From Nitrospina sp. (GTDB taxonomy: Bacteria; Nitrospinota; Nitrospinia; Nitrospinales; VA-1): a stretch of DNA of 64,000 nucleotides. Location of the stretch: contig JABIAY010000075.1 in assembly GCA_018653085.1 (NCBI GenBank), forward strand, positions 28,567 to 92,566. Reading direction: 5' to 3'. Both the position numbers and the translations under genes were made by a program. Below, piece by piece: positions 17,262-26,055 of this stretch. Each line of letters opens with the position of its first letter. Within the stretch, counting starts at the first letter, position 1. The notes under the pieces were generated by a model that saw only the letters and a program-made list of their open reading frames with translations, was not told the DNA's origin and made no database searches.

Positions 17262-18824
17262 CTAAAATTGGAAATAAAGAAACTCGCTGACACGTGTCAG
17301 CCCAAGTACTGCAAGGGTGAATACTACAGCTGTGAACAACGCCCATGGTAGTGTGGGACGCCATTCCATCCATCGGTAGCGCAAGCAGGCAATCTCATCT
17401 TTGTAGGTCTCAATGGCAGGGCGGTAGCGACGCATAATTTGCTGGGTGTTAGGCAAAAGCGTCGCAACAAAGAACAAGAAAATAACCCATAAAAAAGCTG
17501 ACCTAGGATCAACTCCAATAATGTTATTAGGGTATATGCCCCTGAAGACGACACCCTGATCCACTAACCACTGTTCTGCATTACCTAGTCTGCCTATCAA
17601 TGAAATGGACAAGGATATTTCGTGTACCCCTGCCATTGCTGCTAACATATTACTTGCCCCGTTCACACTTTCAGAACGAAAAGGCACCCATGCCACCACC
17701 ACAGCCAACATGGTAATGGCCCACCCAATGTAGCCGCCTGATTTTGTTCTTCTTCTATTCCTGAATAGTTTCCGCCACCCATGATTGACCACCAGATACA
17801 ATCCATGAAGTCCGCCCCACAGTATAAATGTTCCCCCTGCTCCATGCCAAAGACCACCGAGCAACATCGTTATCATCAAATTGATAAGGCGGCGGGATTC
17901 GCTTTTACGATTGCCGCCAAGGGGAATATAGAGGGAATCGCGTAAAAAACGAGACAGGGTAATATGCCATCGTCGCCAGAAGTCAATGATGGAGGTTGCC
18001 TTGTAAGGGGAGTTAAAATTAAGTGGAAGGCGAATACCAAACATTCGTGCAAGTCCAATTGCCATATCCGAATAGCCGGAAAAATCAAAATAAAGTTGAA
18101 AGCTAAAGGCTAGTACCCCTCCCCAGGCCTCGAAAAAGGTCAGAGCCACACCCATCTCGGCAGCTTCAAACATGGGTGTTGCATAAACAGCAACACCATC
18201 TGCCAGAACCACCTTCTTGAACAAACCTATTGCAAAAATGGTGAAGCCGGCAGCGAGGTGTTCTGCGCGTAAGCGGTAGACAGCATCTAACGCAAACTGT
18301 GGCAACATCTCCTTATAGCGAACGATAGGTCCTGCGATTAGCTGTGGGAAAAAAGTTACAAAGAGGCAATAGTGGAGAAAGCTGTAGTCCCTGACCTCGC
18401 CCCTATAGACATCGACCAGATAGGTGATTTGTTGAAAGGTAAAGAAGGAAATAGCTAATGGAAGAACGATCTCATGTAGGAATATGTCTGCGCCTGCAAG
18501 TAAATTGAAATTTTCAATAAAGAAGTTGGCATACTTGTAATAGCCCAGCAATCCAAGGTTAACAGTAATACCAAGGATCAGCAGAGGTTTTTTACGCGAA
18601 CTATTTGGTACGTCTCCAAGTGATACTCCTACCCCGTAATTGAGTAGGATGGAGAACAGTATCAGGCCAAGATAGGCCGGGTTCCACCAGCCATAGAAAA
18701 ATAATGACGCGCCCACTAACCATGCAATGGCCATCCGATGATGGCCTTGCCTGCCAGTCCAGTGAAAAACCAGAAGGGTGAGAGGCAGAAAGAGAAAAAT
18801 AAATTCGTACGAATTAAATAACAT
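17262..18824 (-). CDS. MBOAT-family O-acyltransferase (AlgI-like)
   Basis: A 520-residue multi-pass protein of the membrane-bound O-acyltransferase family. It has about ten hydrophobic helices, the FDFSGYSDMAIGLARMFGI segment, the FWRRWHITLSRFLRD segment and the catalytic histidine in GLWHGAGGTFILWG. AlgI-type members take an acyl group from a cytoplasmic donor and pass it across the membrane to a periplasmic partner that acetylates a polysaccharide. Here the partner would be the protein encoded immediately downstream. The target glycan is unknown; the nearby sugar cluster is a candidate. Family call strong. Confidence 0.92.
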   Translation of the reverse strand: MLFNSYEFIFLFLPLTLLVFHWTGRQGHHRMAIAWLVGASLFFYGWWNPAYLGLILFSILLNYGVGVSLGDVPNSSRKKPLLILGITVNLGLLGYYKYANFFIENFNLLAGADIFLHEIVLPLAISFFTFQQITYLVDVYRGEVRDYSFLHYCLFVTFFPQLIAGPIVRYKEMLPQFALDAVYRLRAEHLAAGFTIFAIGLFKKVVLADGVAVYATPMFEAAEMGVALTFFEAWGGVLAFSFQLYFDFSGYSDMAIGLARMFGIRLPLNFNSPYKATSIIDFWRRWHITLSRFLRDSLYIPLGGNRKSESRRLINLMITMLLGGLWHGAGGTFILWGGLHGLYLVVNHGWRKLFRNRRRTKSGGYIGWAITMLAVVVAWVPFRSESVNGASNMLAAMAGVHEISLSISLIGRLGNAEQWLVDQGVVFRGIYPNNIIGVDPRSAFLWVIFLFFVATLLPNTQQIMRRYRPAIETYKDEIACLRYRWMEWRPTLPWALFTAVVFTLAVLGLTRVSEFLYFQF

Positions 18825-19193
18825 GAAGACCGGACAATATTTCCTGTACAGACCGTTTCGCAGACCGTTTCAAGGTTACATTATAATGGATAACAGCTCA
18901 TACTAAAATTCTCTTTTTTTATCCCTTGTCTTAACCTTAGGCTCTTAACACAAAAAAGATTATTACAACACGGGCCTCCCATAAACTGGAACAGGTAAAT
19001 GCTTTATGTGCAGAACGGGTTTTGAGCTTTTCTCATTTAGAAATAAGGGTAAATCCGAAGGAGTTTCTTGGCGAGAACAACTGGTCTTCCCACGTTTTTA
19101 TGTGCTCATTTGATTGGTTTGTGTACTAGCTGGCTAAAGTCGAGATTTACTAAAGAGAAACCTTTAGAATAATCAAGGAGGTAAGAAGAAAAC
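18825..19193. other. Intergenic region upstream of the MBOAT gene
   Basis: No gene is supported in these 369 bases. It holds a 12-base-period direct repeat of CAGACCGTTTC (18849-18859 and 18861-18871). On the minus strand there is a TATAAT at 18885-18880, a possible -10 for the MBOAT gene, without a convincing -35. A weak 6-base hairpin (CTAAAG / CTTTAG) lies at 19150-19167, downstream of the tRNA pair. Confidence 0.4.
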
Positions 19194-19271
19194 TGGCGTC
19201 CCCAGCGGGATTCGAACCCGCGTCGCCGGCGTGAAAGGCCGGTGTCCTGGGCCAGGCTAGACGATGGGGAC
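19194..19271 (-). tRNA. tRNA-Glu (UUC)
   Basis: Read on the minus strand the sequence starts GTCCCCATCGTCTAG and folds as a cloverleaf. The acceptor stem GTCCCCA pairs with TGGGGAC, and the anticodon arm is CCGGC-CTTTCAC-GCCGG with anticodon TTC. The T arm contains GGTTCGAATCC. The discriminator G is followed by an encoded CCA at 19196-19194. It closely matches the well-known bacterial tRNA-Glu sequence. Confidence 0.96.
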
Positions 19272-19297
19272 TTCCAATTTTATAAGGGAAAAAGAAA

Positions 19298-19370
19298 TGA
19301 GCCGCGAAGGGATCGAACCTTCGACCACTTGATTAAAAGTCAAGTGCTCTACCAACTGAGCTAGCGGCCC
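19298..19370 (-). tRNA. tRNA-Lys (UUU)
   Basis: On the minus strand GGGCCGC pairs with GCGGCTC, with a G-U at the second pair. The D arm is GCTCAGTTGGTAGAGC and the anticodon arm is CTTGA-CTTTTAA-TCAAG with anticodon TTT. The T arm contains GGTTCGATCC. No CCA is encoded. It lies 26 bases upstream of tRNA-Glu in the same direction, so the two are probably one transcript. Confidence 0.95.
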
Positions 19371-19526
19371 CTTCTTAATTCAAAAGCAAGGTGGTGAAAT
19401 TAACAAACCCATATTAACATGTCAATGCATTTATTTGGCTTGATTTTATACCTAAGGCCCAATAATATCTAACCTTAACCTGTTTTATCCCTAAATTGAC
19501 AAATACTGCTCCATAAAGAGGCTCTC

Positions 19527-20444
19527 TTGGAAAAATCTGAAAAAATCTGGATGGATGGGAAAATGATCCCCTGGCACGAAGCCAATGTCCATGTCCTCAC
19601 CCATACCCTGCATTACGGGTTCGGGGTTTTCGAAGGCATTCGTTGCTACAATTCCAAAAATAACGGATCGGCCATTTTCCGCCTGCAGGAACATATCGAC
19701 CGGCTGTTTCAGTCTGCCATCATTCTCGGTATTGAGGTGCCTTTTTCCAACAAGGACCTTTTTGACGCGACACTCAGTGTCGTCAGGGAAAATAAGCTGG
19801 AGGAATGCTACATCCGACCCATCATATTTCTGGGCGATAACAAAATGGGACTCAACCCGAAAGGAGTCGATGTCCGTTGCGCTATCGCGGCCTGGCCCTG
19901 GGGCACCTATCTGGGAGAAGATGGCCTGGACAAGGGCATCCGTGTCCGCCTGTCTTCCTTCACACGGCACCATGTCAATGTCACCATGACCAAAGCCAAA
20001 GCCTGCGGTTACTACATCAACTCTATCCTGGCCAAGGCAGAGGCCGTTCGAGACGGCTACGACGAGGCGATTCTTCTCGATCCCTCAGGCTACGTTTCAG
20101 AAGGATCGGGAGAAAATATTTTCATCTATTCCAAGGGGAAATTACACACCCCGGATTTATCCTGCTCCAATCTGGATGGAATCACCCGCAACACGGTAAT
20201 CGAAATCTGTGATCATCTGGGCATCGCCCTGGAAGAGAGAATCATCACCCGCGATGAGCTCTATATCGCCGAAGAGGTCTTTCTATCCGGAACCGCCGCC
20301 GAGGTCACACCTGTCCGCGAGGTGGACAACCGTGTCATCGGATCGGGCAAAAGAGGCCCCATCACCGAACAGGTACAGAAAACATTTTTTGAAGTGGTTC
20401 GCGGTGCCCATCCCAAATTCCAGGAATGGCTCACCCGGGTTTAA
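19527..20444 (+). CDS. ilvE: Branched-chain amino acid aminotransferase
   Basis: A 305-residue class IV PLP aminotransferase, making leucine, isoleucine and valine from their keto acids with glutamate. Signatures are LHYGFGVFEGIRCY near residue 30, YIRPIIFLGD, TKAKACGYYINSILAKAEA with the PLP lysine, GYVSEGSGENIF and FLSGTAAEVTP, which are typical of IlvE. The start is taken at TTG 19527, preceded by an AAGAGG ribosome site; the first ATG (19551) would remove eight residues including the conserved start of the first strand. Length normal. It stands alone, 100 bases before the zinc-ribbon gene, and may share its transcript. Confidence 0.93.
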   Translation: MEKSEKIWMDGKMIPWHEANVHVLTHTLHYGFGVFEGIRCYNSKNNGSAIFRLQEHIDRLFQSAIILGIEVPFSNKDLFDATLSVVRENKLEECYIRPIIFLGDNKMGLNPKGVDVRCAIAAWPWGTYLGEDGLDKGIRVRLSSFTRHHVNVTMTKAKACGYYINSILAKAEAVRDGYDEAILLDPSGYVSEGSGENIFIYSKGKLHTPDLSCSNLDGITRNTVIEICDHLGIALEERIITRDELYIAEEVFLSGTAAEVTPVREVDNRVIGSGKRGPITEQVQKTFFEVVRGAHPKFQEWLTRV

Positions 20445-20544
20445 CACGGTTGCTTTTCCGGAAAATAAGACCCTGCCATTTCAGTTTCGAATTTTATAAG
20501 TTTCTGACAAAATACTTGTCAGCAATCGCTGGAGATTTTGAGTT

Positions 20545-20925
20545 ATGCCGATTTACGAATACGAATGCGATAAATGCGGAGCCCAATTTGAGGCCATGCA
20601 GGCGATTTCCGCAAAACCTTTAAAGACCTGTAATGGCCTGGGTTGTGACGACAAAGATAACGGAAAAGTCCGTCGTCTGGTCTCCGCATCCGGGTTCATT
20701 CTTAAAGGTTCAGGGTGGTATACTTCTGAGTACCCGTCCGAAGCACGCAAGAAGGGCTGGGAATCAGAAAGCAAGCAGGGCAAAGCAGATACCCCGGCAG
20801 ACGCTCCCGCCGCAGGAGCCGCTGAAAGCCCTGCCCCCACTAAACCTGCAACCCCGGCTAAAAAACCCCAGCAAAAAAGTCCTTACTCAGGGGGAAAAGC
20901 CAAAAAGGCCAAGGGTTCCAAATAA
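20545..20925 (+). CDS. FmdB-family zinc-ribbon protein
   Basis: A 126-residue protein beginning with the FmdB-type zinc ribbon: YECDKCG at residues 6-12 and a second cysteine pair CNGLGC near residue 33, followed by VRRLVSASGFILKGSGWY, which is typical of the family. The remaining half is a low-complexity tail rich in Ala, Pro, Lys and Gly, probably unstructured. The family is often annotated as putative regulatory protein, but its function is not established. It ends 15 bases before the sensor kinase gene, suggesting a shared operon with ntrB and ntrC. Confidence 0.9.
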   Translation: MPIYEYECDKCGAQFEAMQAISAKPLKTCNGLGCDDKDNGKVRRLVSASGFILKGSGWYTSEYPSEARKKGWESESKQGKADTPADAPAAGAAESPAPTKPATPAKKPQQKSPYSGGKAKKAKGSK

Positions 20926-20940
20926 ACCGGAGTGGGCACG

Positions 20941-22029
20941 ATGAACGACCCCGAACATCTGCACCAGAATATTTTTTGTTCCATCATAGACGGGGTTCTG
21001 CTCGTTTCCTCCTCGCTGACTATTCAGGAGAGCAACCTGACCGTGGAAGATATGTTTCACCGCTCCCGCGACTCCTTCATCCACCGTAACCTTGAAGAAC
21101 TGTTTCCCCGGCAACAACATGTCCTCGATAAAGTCCGTCAAGTCCTGACGACAGGAGCCTGCTACCACGATGTAGAGGCTCAAGGCATGCGCCACACCCC
21201 CACTTCCCGGTTCCCGGTCAACCTGACCCTGTCGCCCTTTTTAGAGGCGGACGATTCTATTCAAGGCGTGGTCATCCTGATCAAAAACATGAGCCTGATT
21301 CGCGAACTGGAAGAACGACAGAGACCGGCAGACCACCTCAATAACCTGGGAGCCGTCGCCATGGGCATGGCCCATGAAATCCGCAATCCTTTAGGCGGCA
21401 TCCGCGGGTCGGCCCAGCTACTGCGTCAGGAAATCAAAGACAGCTCACATCAGGAATATCTCGATGTTGTGGTGTCCGAAGTGGACCGGATCGACCGGAT
21501 GGTGAAAAGAATGATGGACCTGACCCGGCCTCTGAATCTGAGAATGGCAAGCACCAATATCCATAAGGCCCTGGAAGACATTCTGATGCTGGAAAAAGAC
21601 ACCCTCACCCGAAAAAAGGGTCGGTTTGAGCAAATTTATGATCCCAGCCTGCCACCCATTGAGGCCGATGAAGACCAGTTGAAGCAAGTGTTTCTCAACC
21701 TCATCAAAAATGCCATCGAAGCGTCCCGAAAAGGGGGAAAGATCCAGATCGTCACCCGGGTCAGTTCAGGGTATGCGATCAAGGCCGCCTCTTCCCCCAT
21801 CCCGCAACAGAATATCGTAGTCGAAATCATCGATTCCGGCTCGGGCATGGACGAGCCAACCCAGAAAAAACTGTTCACCCCCTTTTACACCACGAAAACG
21901 AAGGGAAGCGGCTTGGGACTTGCCATTTGTCTGAAAATCGTTGAAGACCACAATGGAAAAATAAAAATTACCTCCGAAAAAGGTTTAGGCACCACAGTGC
22001 AAGTATTTCTTCCTATCCGACAGAAATGA
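20941..22029 (+). CDS. NtrB-like sensor histidine kinase
   Basis: A 362-residue soluble kinase: an N-terminal PAS-like domain (about residues 15-120), a HisKA dimerisation domain with the phosphorylated histidine H145 in MAHEIRNPLGG, and a C-terminal HATPase domain with NLIKNAIEA (N box), IDSGSGMD (G1) and GSGLGLAI (G2). It has no membrane helix, as expected for NtrB-type kinases that sense a cytoplasmic signal. ATG 20941 was preferred to an in-frame GTG at 20932. It lies 12 bases before the sigma-54 response regulator gene, its obvious partner. Whether the signal is nitrogen status is not shown by the sequence. Confidence 0.9.
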   Translation: MNDPEHLHQNIFCSIIDGVLLVSSSLTIQESNLTVEDMFHRSRDSFIHRNLEELFPRQQHVLDKVRQVLTTGACYHDVEAQGMRHTPTSRFPVNLTLSPFLEADDSIQGVVILIKNMSLIRELEERQRPADHLNNLGAVAMGMAHEIRNPLGGIRGSAQLLRQEIKDSSHQEYLDVVVSEVDRIDRMVKRMMDLTRPLNLRMASTNIHKALEDILMLEKDTLTRKKGRFEQIYDPSLPPIEADEDQLKQVFLNLIKNAIEASRKGGKIQIVTRVSSGYAIKAASSPIPQQNIVVEIIDSGSGMDEPTQKKLFTPFYTTKTKGSGLGLAICLKIVEDHNGKIKITSEKGLGTTVQVFLPIRQK

Positions 22030-22041
22030 TAAGATAGAAAC

Positions 22042-23493
22042 ATGACAGAAGAACAAAATAAAATATTGATCGTAGATGACGAGAAAAATATTCTCTGGGT
22101 CTTGAAAAAAGGCCTCGAAAAGAAAAACTACCTCGTGCATACCGCCTCGTCCGCAGAGGAAGCTCTGACACAACTGGCAGACAACCAATACCTGGTGATG
22201 TTTTCGGACATTTTTATGGAAGAAACCAATGGACTCGAACTTCTCGAACAAAGCCGAAAGCTTTTTCCCGATTTGAAAGTGGTGATGATGACCGCCCAGG
22301 ACACCATGAACAACACTATCGAGGCCATGCGGCTCGGAGCCTACGACTACATCACCAAACCGTTTGATTTCGATGAAATCTTCCGTTTGATCGACCAGAT
22401 AGAAACAGCCCGGTCCATTTCTGCGCCAGCCTCTGCCTCGTCCACTCAGAATCAGGAAGTCGGCATGCAAGACTCCACTTCCGCGATTATTGGCAAGAGT
22501 AGACGTATGCAGGAAATCTTCAAGACCATTGGCAAATCCGCAGGCTCCGACCTCTCCGTACTGATTACCGGGGAAAGTGGAACCGGCAAAGAAATGGTCG
22601 CCAGCACATTGCATCAATACTCGCACCGCAAAGACCAGCCCTTTATTTGCATCAACTGCGCCGCCATCTCCCGCGAACTTTTAGAATCGGAACTGTTCGG
22701 CCACGAACGCGGCGCTTTCACCGGGGCCGTAGAAACCAAAATGGGGAAATTTCAGCAGGCCAATGGAGGCACCCTGTTTCTCGATGAAATCGGCGATATG
22801 GAACTGCCCCTGCAAGCCAAAATCCTCCGCGTCCTGCAAAACAATGAATTCTACCGGGTAGGTGGGAAAGACCCGATCACCGTTGATGTCCGGGTCGTTG
22901 CCGCAACCAATCAGAACCTGGAAGACATGATGAACCTGAAGCAGTTTCGCGAAGACCTGTATCACCGCCTCAACGTCATCCATATTGACATGCCGCCGCT
23001 CCGGGAACGGTTGGAAGATGTGCCCCTTCTCGCCAATCATTTTATTGCGCGTTACACAAAAACACTCGCGCGCGGAAAAGTCTACCTCTCTCCCGATGTC
23101 GAGCACATTCTGAGCCGTTATCACTGGAGCGGAAACATCCGGGAACTTGAAAACGTGATCAAGCGTGCCTTGATGCTGGCTCTTTCCGGCCCCATCCTGC
23201 CGGAACACCTGCCTCCCCACCTGCAGGAAAATGATGCCGCCAACGATGACGGACAATGGGATGAACGCCTGGACCAGTTGATTCAGGACTTTCTTCTGCA
23301 TAACAATTCAGAGGAAGGAACGCTTTATGAAACACTCATTCAAAAAGTTGAAAAACACCTCTTTGAAATTCTTTTAGACAAACACTCCGGCAAACAGGTC
23401 GCAACCGCCAAGGTACTGGGCATCAACCGTAACACCCTTAAAAGAAAAATCGACAGCATGAAAATTTCCCCTAAAAAACACAAACCCGTCTGA
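22042..23493 (+). CDS. NtrC-family sigma-54-dependent response regulator
   Basis: A 483-residue activator with three domains in order. The receiver (about 5-120) has acidic pair DDE and phosphoacceptor D56 in FSDIFM. The AAA+ sigma-54 interaction domain (about 150-385) has Walker A GESGTGKE, the GAFTGA loop and FLDEIGDM. The C-terminal Fis-type helix-turn-helix reads KVLGINRNTLKRKI. All elements required for ATP-driven opening of sigma-54 promoters are intact. It is the partner of the kinase encoded 12 bases upstream. Target genes cannot be named; no clear sigma-54 promoter (GG-N10-GC) was found near by inspection. Confidence 0.93.
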   Translation: MTEEQNKILIVDDEKNILWVLKKGLEKKNYLVHTASSAEEALTQLADNQYLVMFSDIFMEETNGLELLEQSRKLFPDLKVVMMTAQDTMNNTIEAMRLGAYDYITKPFDFDEIFRLIDQIETARSISAPASASSTQNQEVGMQDSTSAIIGKSRRMQEIFKTIGKSAGSDLSVLITGESGTGKEMVASTLHQYSHRKDQPFICINCAAISRELLESELFGHERGAFTGAVETKMGKFQQANGGTLFLDEIGDMELPLQAKILRVLQNNEFYRVGGKDPITVDVRVVAATNQNLEDMMNLKQFREDLYHRLNVIHIDMPPLRERLEDVPLLANHFIARYTKTLARGKVYLSPDVEHILSRYHWSGNIRELENVIKRALMLALSGPILPEHLPPHLQENDAANDDGQWDERLDQLIQDFLLHNNSEEGTLYETLIQKVEKHLFEILLDKHSGKQVATAKVLGINRNTLKRKIDSMKISPKKHKPV

Positions 23494-23505
23494 TCTGCCC
23501 TTTCC

Positions 23506-24456
23506 ATGCTAAGCAAATGCATCTTCTCCGTTAAAGCCCCTGCCGGACCCCCGGTTGAAATCATCCGCCACACTTTTAGCCCCTCGCAATCCGCCAAACC
23601 GACCCAACGCGTCTCACTGGTTACCGGACTGCACGGCGATGAACTGGAAGGACTGTATATTTGCCACCGGCTAATAGAAACGCTGAAGAAACTGGAAGAA
23701 CAAAACGCGGTTAAAGGAGAAGTACATATTTACCCGGCAGTGAACCCGCAAGCTCTCGAAACGGGAACCCGGCTGTGGCCCTTTTTTTCCACCGACATCA
23801 ACCGCACCTTTGGTGAAAAAAATACCCGCTCTCTAGTCACTGAGGCTTCGAGAACCCTGTTGGAAGATTTAAAATCCAACTCCGATCTGGTGGTCGACTT
23901 CCATGCCAGCAACCTCCACCTTATGGAACTGCCGCAAATCCGCATTATCAAGAATTTTGAAAAAAAACTGGTCCCACTGGCCAAACTTTGTAATGTCGAT
24001 CTGATCTGGGTCCACCCTCATGCAGAGATTTTCGAATCCACTCTGGGTTACAACCTGAACCAGGCCAAAGTTCCCACACTGGTCATCGAAAGCGGAATCT
24101 GCCTGCGTATCCACAAAAATTATTGCGAGCAGATCGTTCTGGGCATCCTCAACCTGCTCCACCAAACCGAGGCGGTCGATTGCGGCGAGTTTTTAGCAGA
24201 AGTCGCACCAGCCAGAATAGTGCAACCCGATCAGGTGACTATGGTCCAGGCGCAAAATGCGGGGTTATTCGTCAAACAGACAGAAGTGGGACAAATATTA
24301 AAAGAAGGAGAAAAAATCGGCGACCTGATAGGCCCTGACCAGATGCCAGAAGACATCCGTTCTCCCTGCTCCGGCTTGTTATTCACCCTGCGGGAACATC
24401 CGCTCACCGGGAAAGGTGCGCCGCTGGCCCGTATCGCCACCTCTATTGAACCATGA
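23506..24456 (+). CDS. Succinylglutamate desuccinylase/aspartoacylase-family protein (intact copy)
   Basis: A 316-residue M14-type zinc amidohydrolase of the AstE/ASPA family. The zinc ligands are H43 and E46 in GLHGDE and H133 in VVDFHAS. The substrate arginine is R100 in DINRTFG and the catalytic glutamate is E195 in LVIESG. A C-terminal beta-barrel of about 90 residues completes the fold. Members remove acyl groups from amino acids or related amides; the substrate here is unknown. It starts 12 bases after ntrC, and its stop overlaps the start of its paralogue by 4 bases, so the pair is translationally coupled and probably under the same promoter as the two-component genes. Confidence 0.86.
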   Translation: MLSKCIFSVKAPAGPPVEIIRHTFSPSQSAKPTQRVSLVTGLHGDELEGLYICHRLIETLKKLEEQNAVKGEVHIYPAVNPQALETGTRLWPFFSTDINRTFGEKNTRSLVTEASRTLLEDLKSNSDLVVDFHASNLHLMELPQIRIIKNFEKKLVPLAKLCNVDLIWVHPHAEIFESTLGYNLNQAKVPTLVIESGICLRIHKNYCEQIVLGILNLLHQTEAVDCGEFLAEVAPARIVQPDQVTMVQAQNAGLFVKQTEVGQILKEGEKIGDLIGPDQMPEDIRSPCSGLLFTLREHPLTGKGAPLARIATSIEP

Positions 24457-25412
24457 AAGAAAAAGTCCTCTCCATTCCAACTCCGTTCGGTGCCCCGTTG
24501 GTCCTTTATAAAAACACCTGGGGGAAATCCGATCACTCCGAAACCCTTGCCATCGTCAGCGGCCTGCACGGCGACCATTTGAACGGAATGCACCTGAGTT
24601 CACGCCTGTCCCAGTTTCTCGATAATATAGTCGAAGGCAGTGACGCCAACTACACCCTCAATGGTCAGGTCATCATCTTCCCCGTTGTTAACTTGAACGC
24701 CATTCAATCCGGTTCCCGGTTATGGCCGTATGATGGCATGGATATGGACCTGGCTTTTCCCGGCAACCCGGCAGGCGAAACCACCGAAGCCCTGGCCTCA
24801 GCCGTTCTCAAGCATACGGTCAATGCCGACTGGGGCATCATCCTGCAATCCGCTCTACCGCATTATGAAGATGCCCCGCATATCCAGACCTTGAAGATGG
24901 ATGGAAGCATCAAAAAGTTGGCCCGCGATCTGAAAATAGAAACCGTGCGAAAATTGCAGCCATCGCCCCAAGTCAACTTGTCTTCTCACTGGCAGGACAT
25001 GGTGAGCGTCACCCTGTCGTCCGGATCGCCCCGAACCCTGAACCTGCCGCAATGCGAATCCCTTTTTCAAGGCATCGTCAACTTCATGCAGGCCGAAGGG
25101 ATCCTGAAAGACAGAAGAAAAACAAAGTCCGATAAAAACTTTCCAACCCGGTTTTATCAGCCCGAAAATGAAGTCACCGTTCTTGCCGACACAGCAGGAA
25201 TGTTTCTGCACGAAGTGAAAGTGGGAACCCTCATCCAAGAGGGACAAACGATCGGGGAAATCAGAGACCTGTACAGCGGCAAACGATTGGAAGAAATCAC
25301 CGCCCCGGCAGATGGGTTTCTGGTAACGCTCAGGCAATACCCCATCGTTTATGAGAAAGAATCCCTTGCCACCATCCTGACCACAAAAAAATCGTGGTGG
25401 GATATTTTTTAA
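24453..25412 (+). CDS. Aspartoacylase-like paralogue with lost zinc site
   Basis: A 319-residue paralogue of the preceding protein, alignable along its length. The first metal motif is GLHGDH, so the glutamate ligand is His42. The arginine position of DINRTFG reads MDLAFPG, the histidine of DFHAS is Gln132 in IILQSA, and the catalytic glutamate of VIESG is Ser189 in TLSSG. All sites that define activity except H39 are changed, while the scaffold and the C-terminal barrel (TAGMFLHEVKVG) are conserved. It therefore looks like a pseudoenzyme retained as a binding or regulatory partner, possibly forming a heteromer with the intact copy. Confidence 0.82.
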   Translation: MKEKVLSIPTPFGAPLVLYKNTWGKSDHSETLAIVSGLHGDHLNGMHLSSRLSQFLDNIVEGSDANYTLNGQVIIFPVVNLNAIQSGSRLWPYDGMDMDLAFPGNPAGETTEALASAVLKHTVNADWGIILQSALPHYEDAPHIQTLKMDGSIKKLARDLKIETVRKLQPSPQVNLSSHWQDMVSVTLSSGSPRTLNLPQCESLFQGIVNFMQAEGILKDRRKTKSDKNFPTRFYQPENEVTVLADTAGMFLHEVKVGTLIQEGQTIGEIRDLYSGKRLEEITAPADGFLVTLRQYPIVYEKESLATILTTKKSWWDIF

Positions 25413-25450
25413 TAGTAACCACAGGTGGACACGGGTTTCATGAAGGTTAG

Positions 25451-25542
25451 AACGAGAAGAGCGTCATAAGCCGAGCTAACCATTTGCTCGCCGGTTGAGC
25501 CATTGCAAGTTGCCACCGGCCGCTTGGCCGGAGCTAGACGTG
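25451..25542 (-). repeat. Dispersed 3'-end repeat, copy A
   Basis: On the minus strand this copy starts CCACGTCTAG, giving the TAG stop of the small membrane protein, then continues CCGGCCAAGCGGCCGG, GGCAACTTGCAATGG and CGGCGAGCAAATGGTTAGCTCGG. The last block matches GGCGAGCAAAGAGTTATCTCGG of the copy after guaA. It lies between convergent genes. Confidence 0.6.
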
Positions 25543-25773
25543 GAGCAGGAAGAGGATCATACCGCCGAGGCAGAGGCCGCAACCCAGCACCGTCATGATA
25601 GTGCCGCGCAGGGTTCTGGGTTTGACAATATCCGTCTCTCTTCGACCGTAGCTTTTGGCCTCCTTCAAAGTGGCCTGATCTGCCCTCTCCCATCTACTAC
25701 AGGTCTTGAGAAGAAAACTGCCCAAAACAAACATCACCACCGCCCAAACCTGTTGAGCCACTAAAGAATCCAT
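25534..25773 (-). CDS. Small two-helix membrane protein
   Basis: A 79-residue protein with two hydrophobic helices: about residues 8-24 (VWAVVMFVLGSFLL) and 59-78 (MTVLGCGLCLGGMILFLL). A charged 30-residue segment rich in Lys, Arg and Glu separates them. I do not recognise the family. Support for a real gene is a strong ribosome site, GGAGGAG, ending 2 bases before the ATG, and the membrane-protein pattern. The TAG stop lies inside a copy of the dispersed repeat. No functional hint from neighbours: it sits alone between the aspartoacylase-like pair and the TrmN6-like gene. Confidence 0.6.
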   Translation of the reverse strand: MDSLVAQQVWAVVMFVLGSFLLKTCSRWERADQATLKEAKSYGRRETDIVKPRTLRGTIMTVLGCGLCLGGMILFLLHV

Positions 25774-25807
25774 TACTCCTCCGATAGAAAGAAAAACCAG
25801 CCCTTGG

Positions 25808-26001
25808 CAGGTTGCTCAAAAAATCAACGTGCTTGTCATTCTGAACAAAGTGAAGAATCTCGCCTCTTGTTTCATAAGGAACGATCCTTCATCGCCAGAG
25901 CCGCCCTGAAGCCAAAAACGAGATCCTTCGCTTCGCTCAAGGATGACAGCGGACGAAGGGGCTCTCGAGGATGACAATTTCGGGAGTTTTTCAGCACCCT
26001 G
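25808..26001. repeat. MITE-like nested inverted-repeat element
   Basis: About 194 bases bounded by imperfect inverted arms: CAGGTTGCTCAAAAAATC at the left, and at the right the reverse complement CAGGGTGCTGAAAAACTCCC. Inside is a second inverted pair, TGTCATTCTGAAC..GTGAAGAATCTCG (25834-25862) against GAGATCCTTCGCTTCGCTCAAGGATGACA (25919-25947, shown in part here). Similar intergenic elements ending in TGTCATTCTGAG-like arms are known from many bacteria. No open reading frame of note inside. Confidence 0.6.
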
Positions 26002-26055
26002 TTAGTATAACAATTACCGCTTTACAAACAAATAGTTCTGCAAGACAATACCTTT

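Noticed and set aside
19150..19167. Terminator after the tRNA pair
   Set aside because: Only a 6-base A/T-rich stem without a following T run; too weak to call.
25495..25764. 89-residue plus-strand frame
   Set aside because: It is antisense to the small membrane protein, which has the strong GGAGGAG ribosome site and membrane helices.
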